From CAZSHG01 sp964459995 (GTDB lineage Bacteria > UBP14 > UBA6098), in assembly GCA_964459995.1 (NCBI GenBank), contig CAYWOR010000009.1, positions 36,891 to 100,890 of the forward strand: a stretch of DNA of 64,000 nucleotides, read 5' to 3'. Made by a program: the position numbers and the translations under genes. How positions within the stretch are numbered: position 1 is the first letter of the stretch; each line of letters begins with the position of its first letter. This document shows, piece after piece, positions 19,090 through 28,354 of the stretch. A model generated the notes under the pieces. The model ran no database searches, was not told where the DNA came from, and worked only from the letters and a program-made list of their open reading frames with translations.

Positions 19090-20730
19090 TTAATCCCAAG
19101 GCATCTTTGGTATGGTTCGGATTATCTCTGTAAGCGAGGTATCTCCGGCGAGGACTTTTTTCACGGCTTTTTGCCATAACGTTCCAACGCCCTTATCACG
19201 AAGTTTCGTTGCGAGGCTTTCCACGTCTGATGTTGTGAAAACGACTTCACGTGTGAGGTCTTGTCCTGGAATAAGCTCGAAAACCCCGGTTCGCGAGGCA
19301 TAACCTGTCCAACTGCAATCTTCGCAGGCTTTTGGATTATACACGATTCTGCCGTCATTGAGTTTGGAAGCTTGCCGACATGATTTGCAAAGTGTTCTAA
19401 CCAGTCTTTGTGAGATGACTATATTGACGGAATCTGCGATGATAAAAGGGTCAATTCCGTAGTCGATCAGCCGAGTGATTCCCTCGAAGCAATCCCTCGT
19501 ATAAAGAGTCGTGATGACTGTTTTGCCCGTGTATGCCGCTCTTACTGCCAGTTCGGCCATTTTCGAGTTCGCAATCTCATCGATCATTACGATATCCGGA
19601 TCCATCCGAAGAATCCTATTTAGTGCGGTTTCATAATCGATACCCTTATCGAAATCGATTCTTATCTGACTTGCGAAATCCAAAGTTTTTTCTGTTTGAT
19701 GTTCGATCGTGAAAATCTTCTTTTCGCTACAGGCCAATTTGCGTAGAATTGCGTATAGTGTAGTAGTTTTTCCTATGTCGCTCGGTCCGCAGATAAGAAC
19801 AAGACCTCCGGGCTTAAAGATATTTTCGATGACAACAGCAAGTTCGTGGGGACTTAATCCGAGTTCTTCCAATGTCTTCAAGGGTCCAGCTTCGTCGATA
19901 AGCCTTATTACAGCATCTTCACCCGTAATTGTCGGGATGAGATGGACTTTGAAAATTATCTCTCTTCCCCGATTCTCAACAGCGAAGGCCCCTGTCTGTT
20001 CGATATCGGGGATTCTGTCATCGAGATTGGCCATAATCCGAAGTCTCGCGATTGCTCTTTGTCCGTTCCCCGTTTCAATCGAGTATTTGTCCGTTAAAAC
20101 GCCGTTAATCCTATATCTTACTCTTGTTTCACCGGCTGTTGATTCGATATGAACAGCACTTGCTTTGTTCAAAAGCGCTGTTTCGATAACAGAATTGACA
20201 TCCTCGATTATGCTCTCCTGCGAGCATCTCAAAATAGATATCTCTTTATCGGTTACGTCGAAAGCTTGGATAATGCCGGGCTTGCGCTCCTTTTCATTCG
20301 GAGTTCCGCCGTAAATTAGATTTAAAAGCTCTTCGATTTTCGAAGGTTCTGCAATTCCTGGGATAACTTTGTAGTTCGTAACAAATTCGACAGTTTCGAT
20401 GGCGAACTTATTTAGTGGGTCATCCATCGCCAAAACGAGCATGTTGTTCTCGATCATGTATGGTATAATTCTGTATTGACGGCAGACATTTCGCGGAACC
20501 ATGGAGAGCAAACGCCTATCTATCTTTTTTGGGTCGAGATCGATTCTTTTGAAATCGCGTTGTTGGCTAACGATATCGGCAATTATTTTCTCATCGACCA
20601 AATTAAGCCGAACGAGTATCTCCCCGATTTTTCCGCCCTGCTTCTCTTGAATCCGAAGAGCCTGTTGAAGCTGTTCACTAGTTAAATAATTCGAATCCAC
20701 GAGTATCTCGCCCAGAAGTTTTCTGTTCAT
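19090..20730 (-). CDS. divergent PilB/GspE-type secretion ATPase
   Basis: A 546-residue member of the type II secretion/type IV pilus ATPase family. It has an N-terminal MshEN domain (about 1-145, LGEILVDSNYLTSEQLQQAL), a linker and the AAA-type core with Walker A GPSDIGKT (315-322), Walker B DPDIVMIDEI (377-386) and a zinc tetracysteine (Cys448, 451, 469, 472). Many other consensus residues are lost: the Asp box EDP reads EHQ, GEIRD reads DEIAN, the His box TGHLVLSTLHT reads TGKTVITTLYT, and SDIHIEP reads SAVHIES. So ATP may be bound but turnover is doubtful. No other pilus or T2SS gene is adjacent. It may be a regulatory c-di-GMP-binding relative. Confidence 0.88.
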   Translation of the reverse strand: MNRKLLGEILVDSNYLTSEQLQQALRIQEKQGGKIGEILVRLNLVDEKIIADIVSQQRDFKRIDLDPKKIDRRLLSMVPRNVCRQYRIIPYMIENNMLVLAMDDPLNKFAIETVEFVTNYKVIPGIAEPSKIEELLNLIYGGTPNEKERKPGIIQAFDVTDKEISILRCSQESIIEDVNSVIETALLNKASAVHIESTAGETRVRYRINGVLTDKYSIETGNGQRAIARLRIMANLDDRIPDIEQTGAFAVENRGREIIFKVHLIPTITGEDAVIRLIDEAGPLKTLEELGLSPHELAVVIENIFKPGGLVLICGPSDIGKTTTLYAILRKLACSEKKIFTIEHQTEKTLDFASQIRIDFDKGIDYETALNRILRMDPDIVMIDEIANSKMAELAVRAAYTGKTVITTLYTRDCFEGITRLIDYGIDPFIIADSVNIVISQRLVRTLCKSCRQASKLNDGRIVYNPKACEDCSWTGYASRTGVFELIPGQDLTREVVFTTSDVESLATKLRDKGVGTLWQKAVKKVLAGDTSLTEIIRTIPKMPWD

Positions 20731-20803
20731 TTATGCTCCTGTTAGGTGCACACAACTCTATTATGCCGAAAAGTAAATAAAAAATGAGTCTTGCGGAAGG
20801 ATT

Positions 20804-22690
20804 TTATTCCACCGTGACAGATTTTGCGAGATTGCGTGGCTGATCGACATCGGTGCCGCGCAAAACCGCAATGTTATAGGCCAGAAGCTGAAGCGGAATC
20901 GCTGTGATTAGCGGCATCACGCGCGGATCAGCCTTTGGGACAAAGATGACATCTTCAGTCAGCTCGCCGATTCTTTCGTCCCCGTCTGTTGCAATTGCGA
21001 TGATTTTTCCGCCGCGTGCCTTTATCTCTTCGATATTCGATGTGATTTTATCGTAAAGGGGGTCTTCCGTGGCAATAAAGACCGCCGGAGTGTTATCGTC
21101 GATAAGCGCGATTGGTCCATGTTTCATCTCAGCCGCAGGATATCCTTCGGCGTGGATATAACTAATTTCCTTGAGCTTCAATGCGCCTTCGAGTGCGACA
21201 GGAAATTGAAGCCCGCGCCCGAGATAAAGGAAATTCTTCATCTCGTGATATTTATCGGCTATTCGGCGGATATTATTCGTCTGTGTTTCGCGGTCGAGGA
21301 CCTCTTTGACTTTTATTGGGACATTCTTGAGTTCGTTGAGGAGTCTCGTGCCTTGAGCCATCGAGTAACCCTTCATACGGCTCAGAAGCAGAGCGACCTC
21401 GAGAAGAACCATAACTTGACTCGTGAAAGCCTTTGTCGAAGCCACGCCAATCTCCGGGCCGGCATGGATATAAACACCGGCGTCGGTTTCGCGTGCGATT
21501 GTCGATCCGACAACATTGACAATGCCGAAGACAGGGATGCCGAGCCTCTTTGCCTCGCGGAGCGCCGCAAGAGTGTCCGCTGTCTCGCCTGATTGGCTAA
21601 TCACGAAAAGAGTTTCATTTTCACGGATAATCGGATTGCGATATCTGAATTCCGAGGCATAGTCCACCTCGACAGGAATTCGGGCAAGCTCTTCGATGAG
21701 ATATTCGCCGATAAGCGCGGCGTGCCAGCTTGTTCCGCAGGCGGTAATCATAATTCGGTCTGTCTCGCGAAGATAATCGAAATAATTCTTCAGTCCGTTC
21801 AAACGCACAGTGCCCTCTTCGATGTTAAGACGGCCTCTGAATGCGTTTTCGAGTGTCTGGGGCTGTTCGTATATCTCCTTGAGCATGAAATAATCGTAGC
21901 CGCCTTTCTCGATTTCATTGAGCGACATCGAGATTTTCTCGATTTTCGGCGTGATAGGCTCCGCTTCGAGTGTCGAGATTACTACCGAATCTGCTTTGAT
22001 TGTCGCCAGCGTGCCCTCGTCGAGATAGATTACATTGCTCGTATATCGAACAACAGCGGCGGCATCAGACGCCACGATGTGTTCGCCTTCGCCTGCTCCA
22101 ACCAGAAGCGGGCTACCATGCCGTGCCGCGAAAATCTTATTCGGTTGATCAGCGAAAAGCACTGCAATCCCATAGGTGCCCTCGATTTCCTGCAAAGCAC
22201 CGCGCACCGCTTTCCAGAAGGGAATTTTATCGGAGGAGTTTTCGTCCGGATTGCACGAACTCGCTGTAGGAGAGCCGTAATATATATCTTCGATAAGATG
22301 AGCAATTACCTCGGTGTCGGTTTCTGTTCTAAAAATATGTCCCCTATCTGTGAGGTATTTCCGAAGTGCTCTGTAATTTTCGATGATGCCGTTGTGGACA
22401 ACTGCGATTTTGCCGGTGCAGTCGGTGTGTGGATGTGCATTTGTGATGGAAGGTTCGCCGTGAGTAGCCCATCTTGTGTGCGCTATGCCGACATTTGGTC
22501 TGAAATGTTGTTTCGCAACTTCTTTTTCGAGTTCGGTGATTCTACCAATGACCTTGAGAGTTTTGATTCCTTCGTCGGTGTGATAGGCTAATCCTGCCGA
22601 ATCGTATCCTCGGTATTCGAGCCTTTTAAGGCCGTCAATTAGAACAGGAAAGGCCTCACGTTTTCCGATATATCCAACTATTCCACACAT
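20804..22690 (-). CDS. glmS: glutamine-fructose-6-phosphate aminotransferase GlmS
   Basis: Makes glucosamine-6-phosphate from fructose-6-phosphate and glutamine, the entry to UDP-GlcNAc for peptidoglycan and LPS. The true start is ATG 22690 because the mature enzyme needs Cys next to Met (MCGIVGYIG), and GGAG lies upstream; a TTG four codons earlier is rejected. The glutaminase half (1-240) has HTRWATHGEPS; the two SIS domains carry ACGTSWHAALIGEY and SQSGETADT. The end LAKSVTVE is typical. At 628 residues it is about 20 longer than E. coli GlmS, owing to an insert near residue 135-155 (after IEDIYYG). No glmS ribozyme was evident. glmM follows upstream on the same strand. Confidence 0.95.
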   Translation of the reverse strand: MCGIVGYIGKREAFPVLIDGLKRLEYRGYDSAGLAYHTDEGIKTLKVIGRITELEKEVAKQHFRPNVGIAHTRWATHGEPSITNAHPHTDCTGKIAVVHNGIIENYRALRKYLTDRGHIFRTETDTEVIAHLIEDIYYGSPTASSCNPDENSSDKIPFWKAVRGALQEIEGTYGIAVLFADQPNKIFAARHGSPLLVGAGEGEHIVASDAAAVVRYTSNVIYLDEGTLATIKADSVVISTLEAEPITPKIEKISMSLNEIEKGGYDYFMLKEIYEQPQTLENAFRGRLNIEEGTVRLNGLKNYFDYLRETDRIMITACGTSWHAALIGEYLIEELARIPVEVDYASEFRYRNPIIRENETLFVISQSGETADTLAALREAKRLGIPVFGIVNVVGSTIARETDAGVYIHAGPEIGVASTKAFTSQVMVLLEVALLLSRMKGYSMAQGTRLLNELKNVPIKVKEVLDRETQTNNIRRIADKYHEMKNFLYLGRGLQFPVALEGALKLKEISYIHAEGYPAAEMKHGPIALIDDNTPAVFIATEDPLYDKITSNIEEIKARGGKIIAIATDGDERIGELTEDVIFVPKADPRVMPLITAIPLQLLAYNIAVLRGTDVDQPRNLAKSVTVE

Positions 22691-22766
22691 ATTTTGCTCC
22701 AATCACGTCCCGTGTTCGTAATCATCACTATTTCATAACAAGCGCTCTGCCAAACCGCGAGAAAAG

Positions 22767-24101
22767 CTACTGAACCAATAACTTCTTTGCCTTTTCGATC
22801 AGATTACGAGCTTTTTCTTCGTTTTCACTTTCAGCAATAAAGCGCATTATCGGCTCAGTGTTCGATGCTCGAACGTGAAGCCAGCCTTCAGGGGTAATGA
22901 TTCGGACTCCGTCGGAAGTGTCCGTTGAAGGATTTTCGAATCCCTCTTTCAAGCGGATTTCGACAGCCGCGTAATCGAGAGATAACGACGATTTTTCCTT
23001 TATCATAGTTAACTTTGGGAACTCAGATGTTAGCTCTGAGAGTTTTTTTCCGGTTCGCGCCATACGATTCAAAATAACCGCTGTGGCGAGGATGCCGTCC
23101 CTTCCGGGATGACACGAAGGAATTATCAGACCGCCATTTCCCTCGCCGCCCACCTGAGCGCCGATTTCGAGCATCTTTGAAGTGACATTAATCTCGCCCA
23201 CCGGTGTTCTTATTACCTGTTTTCCGAGCGATTCCACCATTGCGCTGGTAGAGAGATTTACAACGATTGGACCATCGAGAAATTCCGAAGCCTCTGCCGC
23301 TCCAATTGCCAAAGTGTATTCTTCGCCGATTGCGATGCCATTCTCATTCACGAGAGCGAGGCGGTCGGCATCAGGGTCGGTGGCGAGGCCGATATCGGCG
23401 TGATTAGCCCCAACAAGTTCGCATAGCTCGGCAAGATTCTCCTGACGCGGCTCGGGGTTATGTTTGAAATTGCCGTTTGGAGTGCATCCGAGGGGGATAA
23501 CTTCGCATCCAAGCTTTTCGAGCAAAGGCATCAACGCAATCGAACCAGTGCCACCGTTGGAATCGAGAACGACTTTGAAACGCGCCTTGCGAATTGCCTC
23601 GATATCGAGCCATTCGAGTTTAAGGATGGCATCAACATGGTTTTCTTCAGCAAATTCGAGAAAGCTCAGATTCCCAATTTTGTCATGAAGAGCCCATCCG
23701 AAATTTCTCTCAGTCATATCATTTTTAAGTTCGAGCAGTTTTTCAATCTCCAAAGCATTCAAGAAGGTTCCGTCGGATTTGAGAAACTTAAGAGCATTCC
23801 ATTCAATAGGGTTATGGCTCGCAGTTATGATTATCCCGCCTGCGGCTTCGGAAATCGCTGTGATAATCTCCGCTGTCGGAGTCGATTGGATTCCGATTGC
23901 GATAACATCCCTTCCAGCAAGCCTAAGCGACGAACATAGCAAATCGGAAATCGCCGCGCCGCTCGGACGCGAATCGCGAGCAACAATAATCGCCCCCTGC
24001 GGAAGAAAAGTAGCGAAAGCCGTGCAATACCGAATAATAACCTCAGGTGTAAGCCCCTCGCCGACAATCCCCCTTACACCGCTGATACTCTCTTTTAACA
24101 T
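22767..24101 (-). CDS. glmM: phosphohexomutase, probable phosphoglucosamine mutase GlmM
   Basis: A 444-residue alpha-D-phosphohexomutase. Start ATG 24101 has AGGAG upstream and gives MLKESISGVRGIVGEG. Motifs in order: DSRPSG, the phosphoserine loop TASHNP, the metal loop DPDADRLAL, the sugar loop EGNGG and the phosphate loop RASNTEPIMR. Family members act on glucosamine-, glucose- or mannose-phosphate; the position 76 bases before glmS, and the metabolic link, favour conversion of glucosamine-6-phosphate to glucosamine-1-phosphate. Together glmM and glmS cover two successive steps toward UDP-GlcNAc. Substrate assignment is inference. Confidence 0.88.
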   Translation of the reverse strand: MLKESISGVRGIVGEGLTPEVIIRYCTAFATFLPQGAIIVARDSRPSGAAISDLLCSSLRLAGRDVIAIGIQSTPTAEIITAISEAAGGIIITASHNPIEWNALKFLKSDGTFLNALEIEKLLELKNDMTERNFGWALHDKIGNLSFLEFAEENHVDAILKLEWLDIEAIRKARFKVVLDSNGGTGSIALMPLLEKLGCEVIPLGCTPNGNFKHNPEPRQENLAELCELVGANHADIGLATDPDADRLALVNENGIAIGEEYTLAIGAAEASEFLDGPIVVNLSTSAMVESLGKQVIRTPVGEINVTSKMLEIGAQVGGEGNGGLIIPSCHPGRDGILATAVILNRMARTGKKLSELTSEFPKLTMIKEKSSLSLDYAAVEIRLKEGFENPSTDTSDGVRIITPEGWLHVRASNTEPIMRFIAESENEEKARNLIEKAKKLLVQ

Positions 24102-24196
24102 AATGCTCCTATTGGTATAATGCCTGCGAAGAAAAATATCCGCGAGCCGAAATTTGTCAAGCGATTCTCTAAAATATCGACCTGCGAACAATAGGC

Positions 24197-24224
24197 TTGC
24201 ATCGTGCCATTTAGAGTATATATT
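24197..24224 (+). promoter_or_regulatory. putative promoter of ompH-lpxD
   Basis: TTGCAT (24197-24202), 16 bases, TATATT (24219-24224), about 35 bases before the ompH start. The match is fair; the hexamers are near consensus. Confidence 0.4.
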
Positions 24225-24259
24225 TCACAAAATGTGAATTTGAACCAAAGGAGAAAAAA

Positions 24260-24772
24260 ATGAGAAAAGCTATCCTAATCGCACTTCTGCTGATTGTTGC
24301 GGCGGCCTACAGCGCGGATTTCAAACTGGCTTACATCAATTCCGAACGCCTAAGAGAAGATTATGGCGCTTTCAAAGACGCTCAGGCGCAGTTCGACAAG
24401 GATGTTACAACTTGGGAAGCTCAAGCTGTCGAAAAGGAGCAAGAGCTTATCGATTTGCAAACCGAACTCGAACAGCAGTCACTACTTCTCTCCGAAGATA
24501 AGAAAAAAGAGCGCCTTCGCCTTATCGAGCAGAAAAAGCAGGAGTATCAAAGGTTTCTCTCGGAGATTTTCGGCACCGGCGGACGAGCAGAGCGCAGAAA
24601 CGCCGAGCTGACCTCGCCGCTTCTCGATAAGATCAATACTGCACTCGTAAACCTCGCCCAACGCGAAGGTTATGACCTTATTCTCGATGTTGCCGGCGGA
24701 AATGTCGCCTATATCGACGAAAACCTCGATATTACCGACAGGCTTCTCGAAGAGCTAAATTCCAGCAGATAA
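24260..24772 (+). CDS. OmpH/Skp-family periplasmic chaperone
   Basis: A 170-residue protein with a signal peptide ending AAYSA and the family start FKLAYINSERLREDY. The middle (about 45-125) is a long charged coiled coil, as in the tentacles of Skp, and the end (LAQREGYDLILDVAGGNVAYIDENLDIT) is the conserved OmpH/Skp C-terminal strand. Skp holds outer membrane proteins unfolded in the periplasm before insertion. It starts at ATG 24260 with AAGGAG upstream. Its stop codon overlaps the lpxD start by one base, the classical skp-lpxD order of diderm bacteria. Confidence 0.93.
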   Translation: MRKAILIALLLIVAAAYSADFKLAYINSERLREDYGAFKDAQAQFDKDVTTWEAQAVEKEQELIDLQTELEQQSLLLSEDKKKERLRLIEQKKQEYQRFLSEIFGTGGRAERRNAELTSPLLDKINTALVNLAQREGYDLILDVAGGNVAYIDENLDITDRLLEELNSSR

Positions 24773-25806
24773 TGCAAGCCAGCGAACTCGCGCGAAGGCT
24801 TGGCGGCGAATTTGTCGGACCGGGAGACCCCGATGTGCGCTCGATTAAACCCCTCGGGGAAGCTAACGCCGGTGATGTGGCTTTTTTGCACAATGTCAAA
24901 TATAAACCGCAGTTGGAGACAACCAAAGCATCATGCGTGGTTTCCGCCGCCGACTGCATTTATGAAGGCAGAAAATACACCGCGATAATCCATCCCGAGC
25001 CGCACATGGCGATGGCACTCGCTGTGGATATACTATATCCGGAATTGATTCCAGAACCGGGAGTTCATACCTCTGCGGCAGTCGATAACAGCGCGAGAAT
25101 TGGCGATAGAGTCTTTATCGGCCCTAGTGTTTTCGTGGGTGCCGATTCAGAAATAGGGGCAGGGACTATTATCGAGTCCGGTTGCTCGATTATGCCCGAT
25201 GTGCGAATTGGCGAAAACTGTCATATCTACCCAAATGTTGTAATATACCCTAAAACCTGCCTTGGAGGGCGTTGTATCATTCATTCCGGCACGATACTCG
25301 GCTCCGACGGTTTCGGGTTTGCGCCAACAAATGACGGCATTCTGAAGATCCGCCAAATTGGAAGCCTTGTTATCGAGGACGATGTCGAAATCGGCGCGAA
25401 TTGCACAATCGACCGTGGCACATTCACCGAAACCCATATCGGACTCGGCACTAAGCTCGATAATCTCGTGCATATCGCTCACAACTGCCGAATCGGCAAA
25501 TACTGCCTTATTGCCGCTCAGACAGGCCTTGCCGGAAGCACCCATCTTGGCGATAGGGTCATTGTCGCTGGACAGGTGGGTTTTGCGGGGCATCAGAAAA
25601 TAGGGGATAATTGCATTTTCTTCGCGAAAAGCGGAATCAACGGCGATATCGAACCCGGAAGTCAGCTTTTCGGGTATCCAGCAAAACCAAGGCTTCAGGC
25701 GCATCGTGATAACGCCTATGTGTCGCGGCTCGGCGAACTCTTCAAAGAGGTCAAGGAGCTTGCCAAAAAGATTTCCCGAATCGAGGATAATCAGGAAAAG
25801 AGGTAA
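24772..25806 (+). CDS. lpxD: UDP-3-O-acylglucosamine N-acyltransferase LpxD
   Basis: Adds the second acyl chain in lipid A synthesis, so the cell makes LPS or a lipid A-like molecule. The N-terminal uridine-binding domain (to about residue 100) is followed by left-handed beta-helix hexapeptide repeats. The catalytic His lies in LVHIAHNCRIG, followed by AAQTGLAGSTHLGD and GFAGHQKIGDN. The C-terminus is a short coiled helix (LGELFKEVKELAKKISRIED). At 344 residues it is of normal length. It overlaps ompH by one base and is followed 1 base later by an outer membrane protein gene. Confidence 0.95.
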   Translation: MQASELARRLGGEFVGPGDPDVRSIKPLGEANAGDVAFLHNVKYKPQLETTKASCVVSAADCIYEGRKYTAIIHPEPHMAMALAVDILYPELIPEPGVHTSAAVDNSARIGDRVFIGPSVFVGADSEIGAGTIIESGCSIMPDVRIGENCHIYPNVVIYPKTCLGGRCIIHSGTILGSDGFGFAPTNDGILKIRQIGSLVIEDDVEIGANCTIDRGTFTETHIGLGTKLDNLVHIAHNCRIGKYCLIAAQTGLAGSTHLGDRVIVAGQVGFAGHQKIGDNCIFFAKSGINGDIEPGSQLFGYPAKPRLQAHRDNAYVSRLGELFKEVKELAKKISRIEDNQEKR

Positions 25807-25807
25807 A

Positions 25808-27391
25808 ATGAGATTGTTTTCATCCATTTTATTAATGAGTCTCGTTGTCGGCGCGATTTTTGCCCAGCCGTCAAATACTGCGGAATTCAACCATCGAGGA
25901 GTCGCGATTGCCGGTTGCGAGGCGGCTATCGACGGCGAAGGTAGTTTTCTCGACATTTTCGATTTCTCGAATGGCGAGAATCCGGCGGCATCACATTTCA
26001 ACGAGGCCTATCGACTTCGCGCGGACCGTATAGACAAAATCGGCGGCGCGGATAGATTCGCTTTCGATATCGGGTTCAGAACCCTCGAATATCCCGGGCC
26101 AACCGAAGACGGCGAGAAAAGATCATGGTATTGGATAGACGGTATCGGCAGGATTATGGTCGATAAGGGTTTCGGCGAGAGCTTCTCCACACGCTTTCAG
26201 TTCAACGGCGGCTACAACACAATGCGCAATTCCTTCTGGGGGCTTAGATATAGGCACAACTACACAGCCGCTGTTCCGGACTGGTCGAATATATCCAAAC
26301 GCGCATCTACAACCGGTGCGGCGGCATTATTGCCACTCGGCGAGTTCTATTTTAATTATCATTCGCCCTTTGGCCTTTCGGTAGGCGCGGGCGGAGGTTA
26401 TGGATTCAGCGAGTTCGAAGACCTCTACTATTCCCGCGGGTGGCATACCCTATCGAAGGGCAATGTTACGTCATATGCTGTCAAAATGGGCGGCCGTTTC
26501 GCAGTCCCCGAGTTTGAGCAATATGGCGCTATAGGCGTTTCCTACGGCATCAAGGGCGGCAAAGTCCGCAATGAAGATGGCGATGACTACGATATGTTCG
26601 ATACCGGCGATGACATTATCGGTTTTCAGGCAGAATTTGGCTACCCCGGTTATGTCCGAGGAGCGTTCGGATACGATAAATCCGCTCTGAACGAGGATTT
26701 CTTCACCTCTGCCACCGATACAATTGCCGAAACCTCCGAAGACGAGGTCGCGCGGACTTCCTTCGGGGTTCAGGTTTACGGCGATGAGTTCCGTGTCCCT
26801 GTTACACTCGGATTCAGAACTGAGTCGTATGCCACCGAGGGCAGGTCGATTAATGCGAGCACTGTTACCAATGAAAATAAACTCTCCTGGGGTGACACGC
26901 GAATCGGACTTTCTGCCGAGCCTATCGAGGGTTGGACTATAGCCGCGGAATACAAAAAAGGCTATAACAAGATCGAAAGCGGATCGAGCCTTATATCCAC
27001 TAATCAGGACGCTCAAGTCGATTTATCGGCCATTGCGGGTGGTATGGAGATATATGTTGTGCCGGAATTCGGGATCCGCTTTGGTTTCGAGAATTTTTCC
27101 CTCGAACCGGATTCGATTTACAAGAGTGAATTTGGTTCTTTCGATGTCTATTATGGCGGCGAGGGCGATTATGTCGCGCCGTATTTTACGCCGTCTTCGA
27201 GATATGGCCTCGTTCCTGTTCAGACGCGTGGAAATGCCCTGTCGTGGGGGTTTGTTTTCCGCCTCGATGATCAACGGCTTATCCTCGAGCTATCTGGTCG
27301 GCATGTTCTCGCGAGCGAACCACAGGTTTATCGAGACAATGCCGGAACGCTTCACGAGGGGTATGTTGGCTTAACATATTACTTGAAGTAA
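25808..27391 (+). CDS. putative outer membrane beta-barrel protein
   Basis: A 527-residue protein starting at ATG 25808, one base after the lpxD stop, with AGAGGT upstream. It has a signal peptide (MRLFSSILLMSLVVGAIFAQ). The rest is rich in Gly, Tyr, Phe and Asp with alternating hydrophobic residues typical of amphipathic strands (GYGFSEFEDLYYSRGWH, GVSYGIKGGKV), and it ends EGYVGLTYYLK, a barrel-like last strand. No named family is recognised. Its place behind ompH and lpxD fits an outer membrane role. A longer open frame overlapping lpxD is rejected because it would lose the signal peptide. Confidence 0.78.
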   Translation: MRLFSSILLMSLVVGAIFAQPSNTAEFNHRGVAIAGCEAAIDGEGSFLDIFDFSNGENPAASHFNEAYRLRADRIDKIGGADRFAFDIGFRTLEYPGPTEDGEKRSWYWIDGIGRIMVDKGFGESFSTRFQFNGGYNTMRNSFWGLRYRHNYTAAVPDWSNISKRASTTGAAALLPLGEFYFNYHSPFGLSVGAGGGYGFSEFEDLYYSRGWHTLSKGNVTSYAVKMGGRFAVPEFEQYGAIGVSYGIKGGKVRNEDGDDYDMFDTGDDIIGFQAEFGYPGYVRGAFGYDKSALNEDFFTSATDTIAETSEDEVARTSFGVQVYGDEFRVPVTLGFRTESYATEGRSINASTVTNENKLSWGDTRIGLSAEPIEGWTIAAEYKKGYNKIESGSSLISTNQDAQVDLSAIAGGMEIYVVPEFGIRFGFENFSLEPDSIYKSEFGSFDVYYGGEGDYVAPYFTPSSRYGLVPVQTRGNALSWGFVFRLDDQRLILELSGRHVLASEPQVYRDNAGTLHEGYVGLTYYLK

Positions 27392-27427
27392 ACACCATAA
27401 CACATTGAATATAAATAAGATATAAAT

Positions 27428-28354
27428 ATGGAATTCAATTGTATTGCTCCTCGCTATAAAACAATCTCGCTGAGCCTGATCTTCCTTGTCGCGATTCTAA
27501 CTTTTTTCGCATGCACCGATAGCGGCCCTGTAAATCCGCCGGATGGCCATGTCGGCGACGGCAAATTTTACCTTCGCATAATCGATGTCGGGCAGGCGAG
27601 CGCCGCATTAATTACAACTTCCGACGGCTATAATCTAATCTACGATTTCGCCACCGGAACTGAGGCTTACTCGAAAATCCTGCCGCTAATGGACTCCCTG
27701 GGAATAGATTTCATCGATATGGCCATAGTCTCGCATTTCGACGGCGATCATATCGGCGGCGCGGACGAGATATTCGGAGTAATAGAACTTCGTGGCTTTT
27801 GCTACGACCACGGCGGCACTTTTTCGACGAACAATTTTCTCGATTACACATCGACGATAGGCCAGAAACGCAGGTCTATAAGCTATGGCGACACTTTATA
27901 TCTCGGTAACGACGGCGTTTACATTGCCTGTATGGCAAGCGGCGGAAACGGCACATATGTGATTCAGGAGAATGACAAATCGGTGGGATGCATTATCACA
28001 TGGGGTTCTTTCGATTTCTGGATTGGCGGCGATATCAACGGAAGCGATGAAGGCGAACGTGTGAATATCGAAGCGAGAATCGCCGACAACTGCCGTATTG
28101 TCGAAGGTTATGTCGCGAATCATCACGGAAGCGGATATTCAAGCTCCCCGATTTTTCTCGAAGCACTTCAGCCCGATTTTTGCGCTATTTCATGCGGTTT
28201 GGGAAACCCTTACGGCCATCCGCACGCAGATGCACTCGAAAGAATGCAAGCGTGGACGGCCGACATTTACCGAACAGACATTTCCGGCACGATAACTGTT
28301 ATTGTTGGCAGTGATGGGTCATATTCTATCTCGACAGAGGCAGGCGGATATTAG
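27428..28354 (+). CDS. lipoprotein with ComEC-like metallo-beta-lactamase domain
   Basis: A 308-residue protein. The N-terminal hydrophobic stretch ends FFACTDSG, a plausible lipobox, followed by a Pro/Gly linker. From residue about 45 it is a metallo-beta-lactamase fold of the ComEC/Rec2 type: LRIIDVGQASAALITT, then the metal motif SHFDGDHIGG, then GGDINGSDEGE and VANHHGSGYSSS, and HPHADALERM near the end. ComEC relatives use SHxDxDHxGG in the same place and are thought to be extracytoplasmic nucleases or phosphodiesterases. This one lacks the ComEC membrane channel, so it is a stand-alone anchored hydrolase. Substrate unknown. Confidence 0.83.
   Translation: MEFNCIAPRYKTISLSLIFLVAILTFFACTDSGPVNPPDGHVGDGKFYLRIIDVGQASAALITTSDGYNLIYDFATGTEAYSKILPLMDSLGIDFIDMAIVSHFDGDHIGGADEIFGVIELRGFCYDHGGTFSTNNFLDYTSTIGQKRRSISYGDTLYLGNDGVYIACMASGGNGTYVIQENDKSVGCIITWGSFDFWIGGDINGSDEGERVNIEARIADNCRIVEGYVANHHGSGYSSSPIFLEALQPDFCAISCGLGNPYGHPHADALERMQAWTADIYRTDISGTITVIVGSDGSYSISTEAGGY

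Noticed and set aside
21593..22591. Open frame of 332 codons on the plus strand
   Set aside because: Antisense to glmS, which is certain; composition shows no protein-like pattern.
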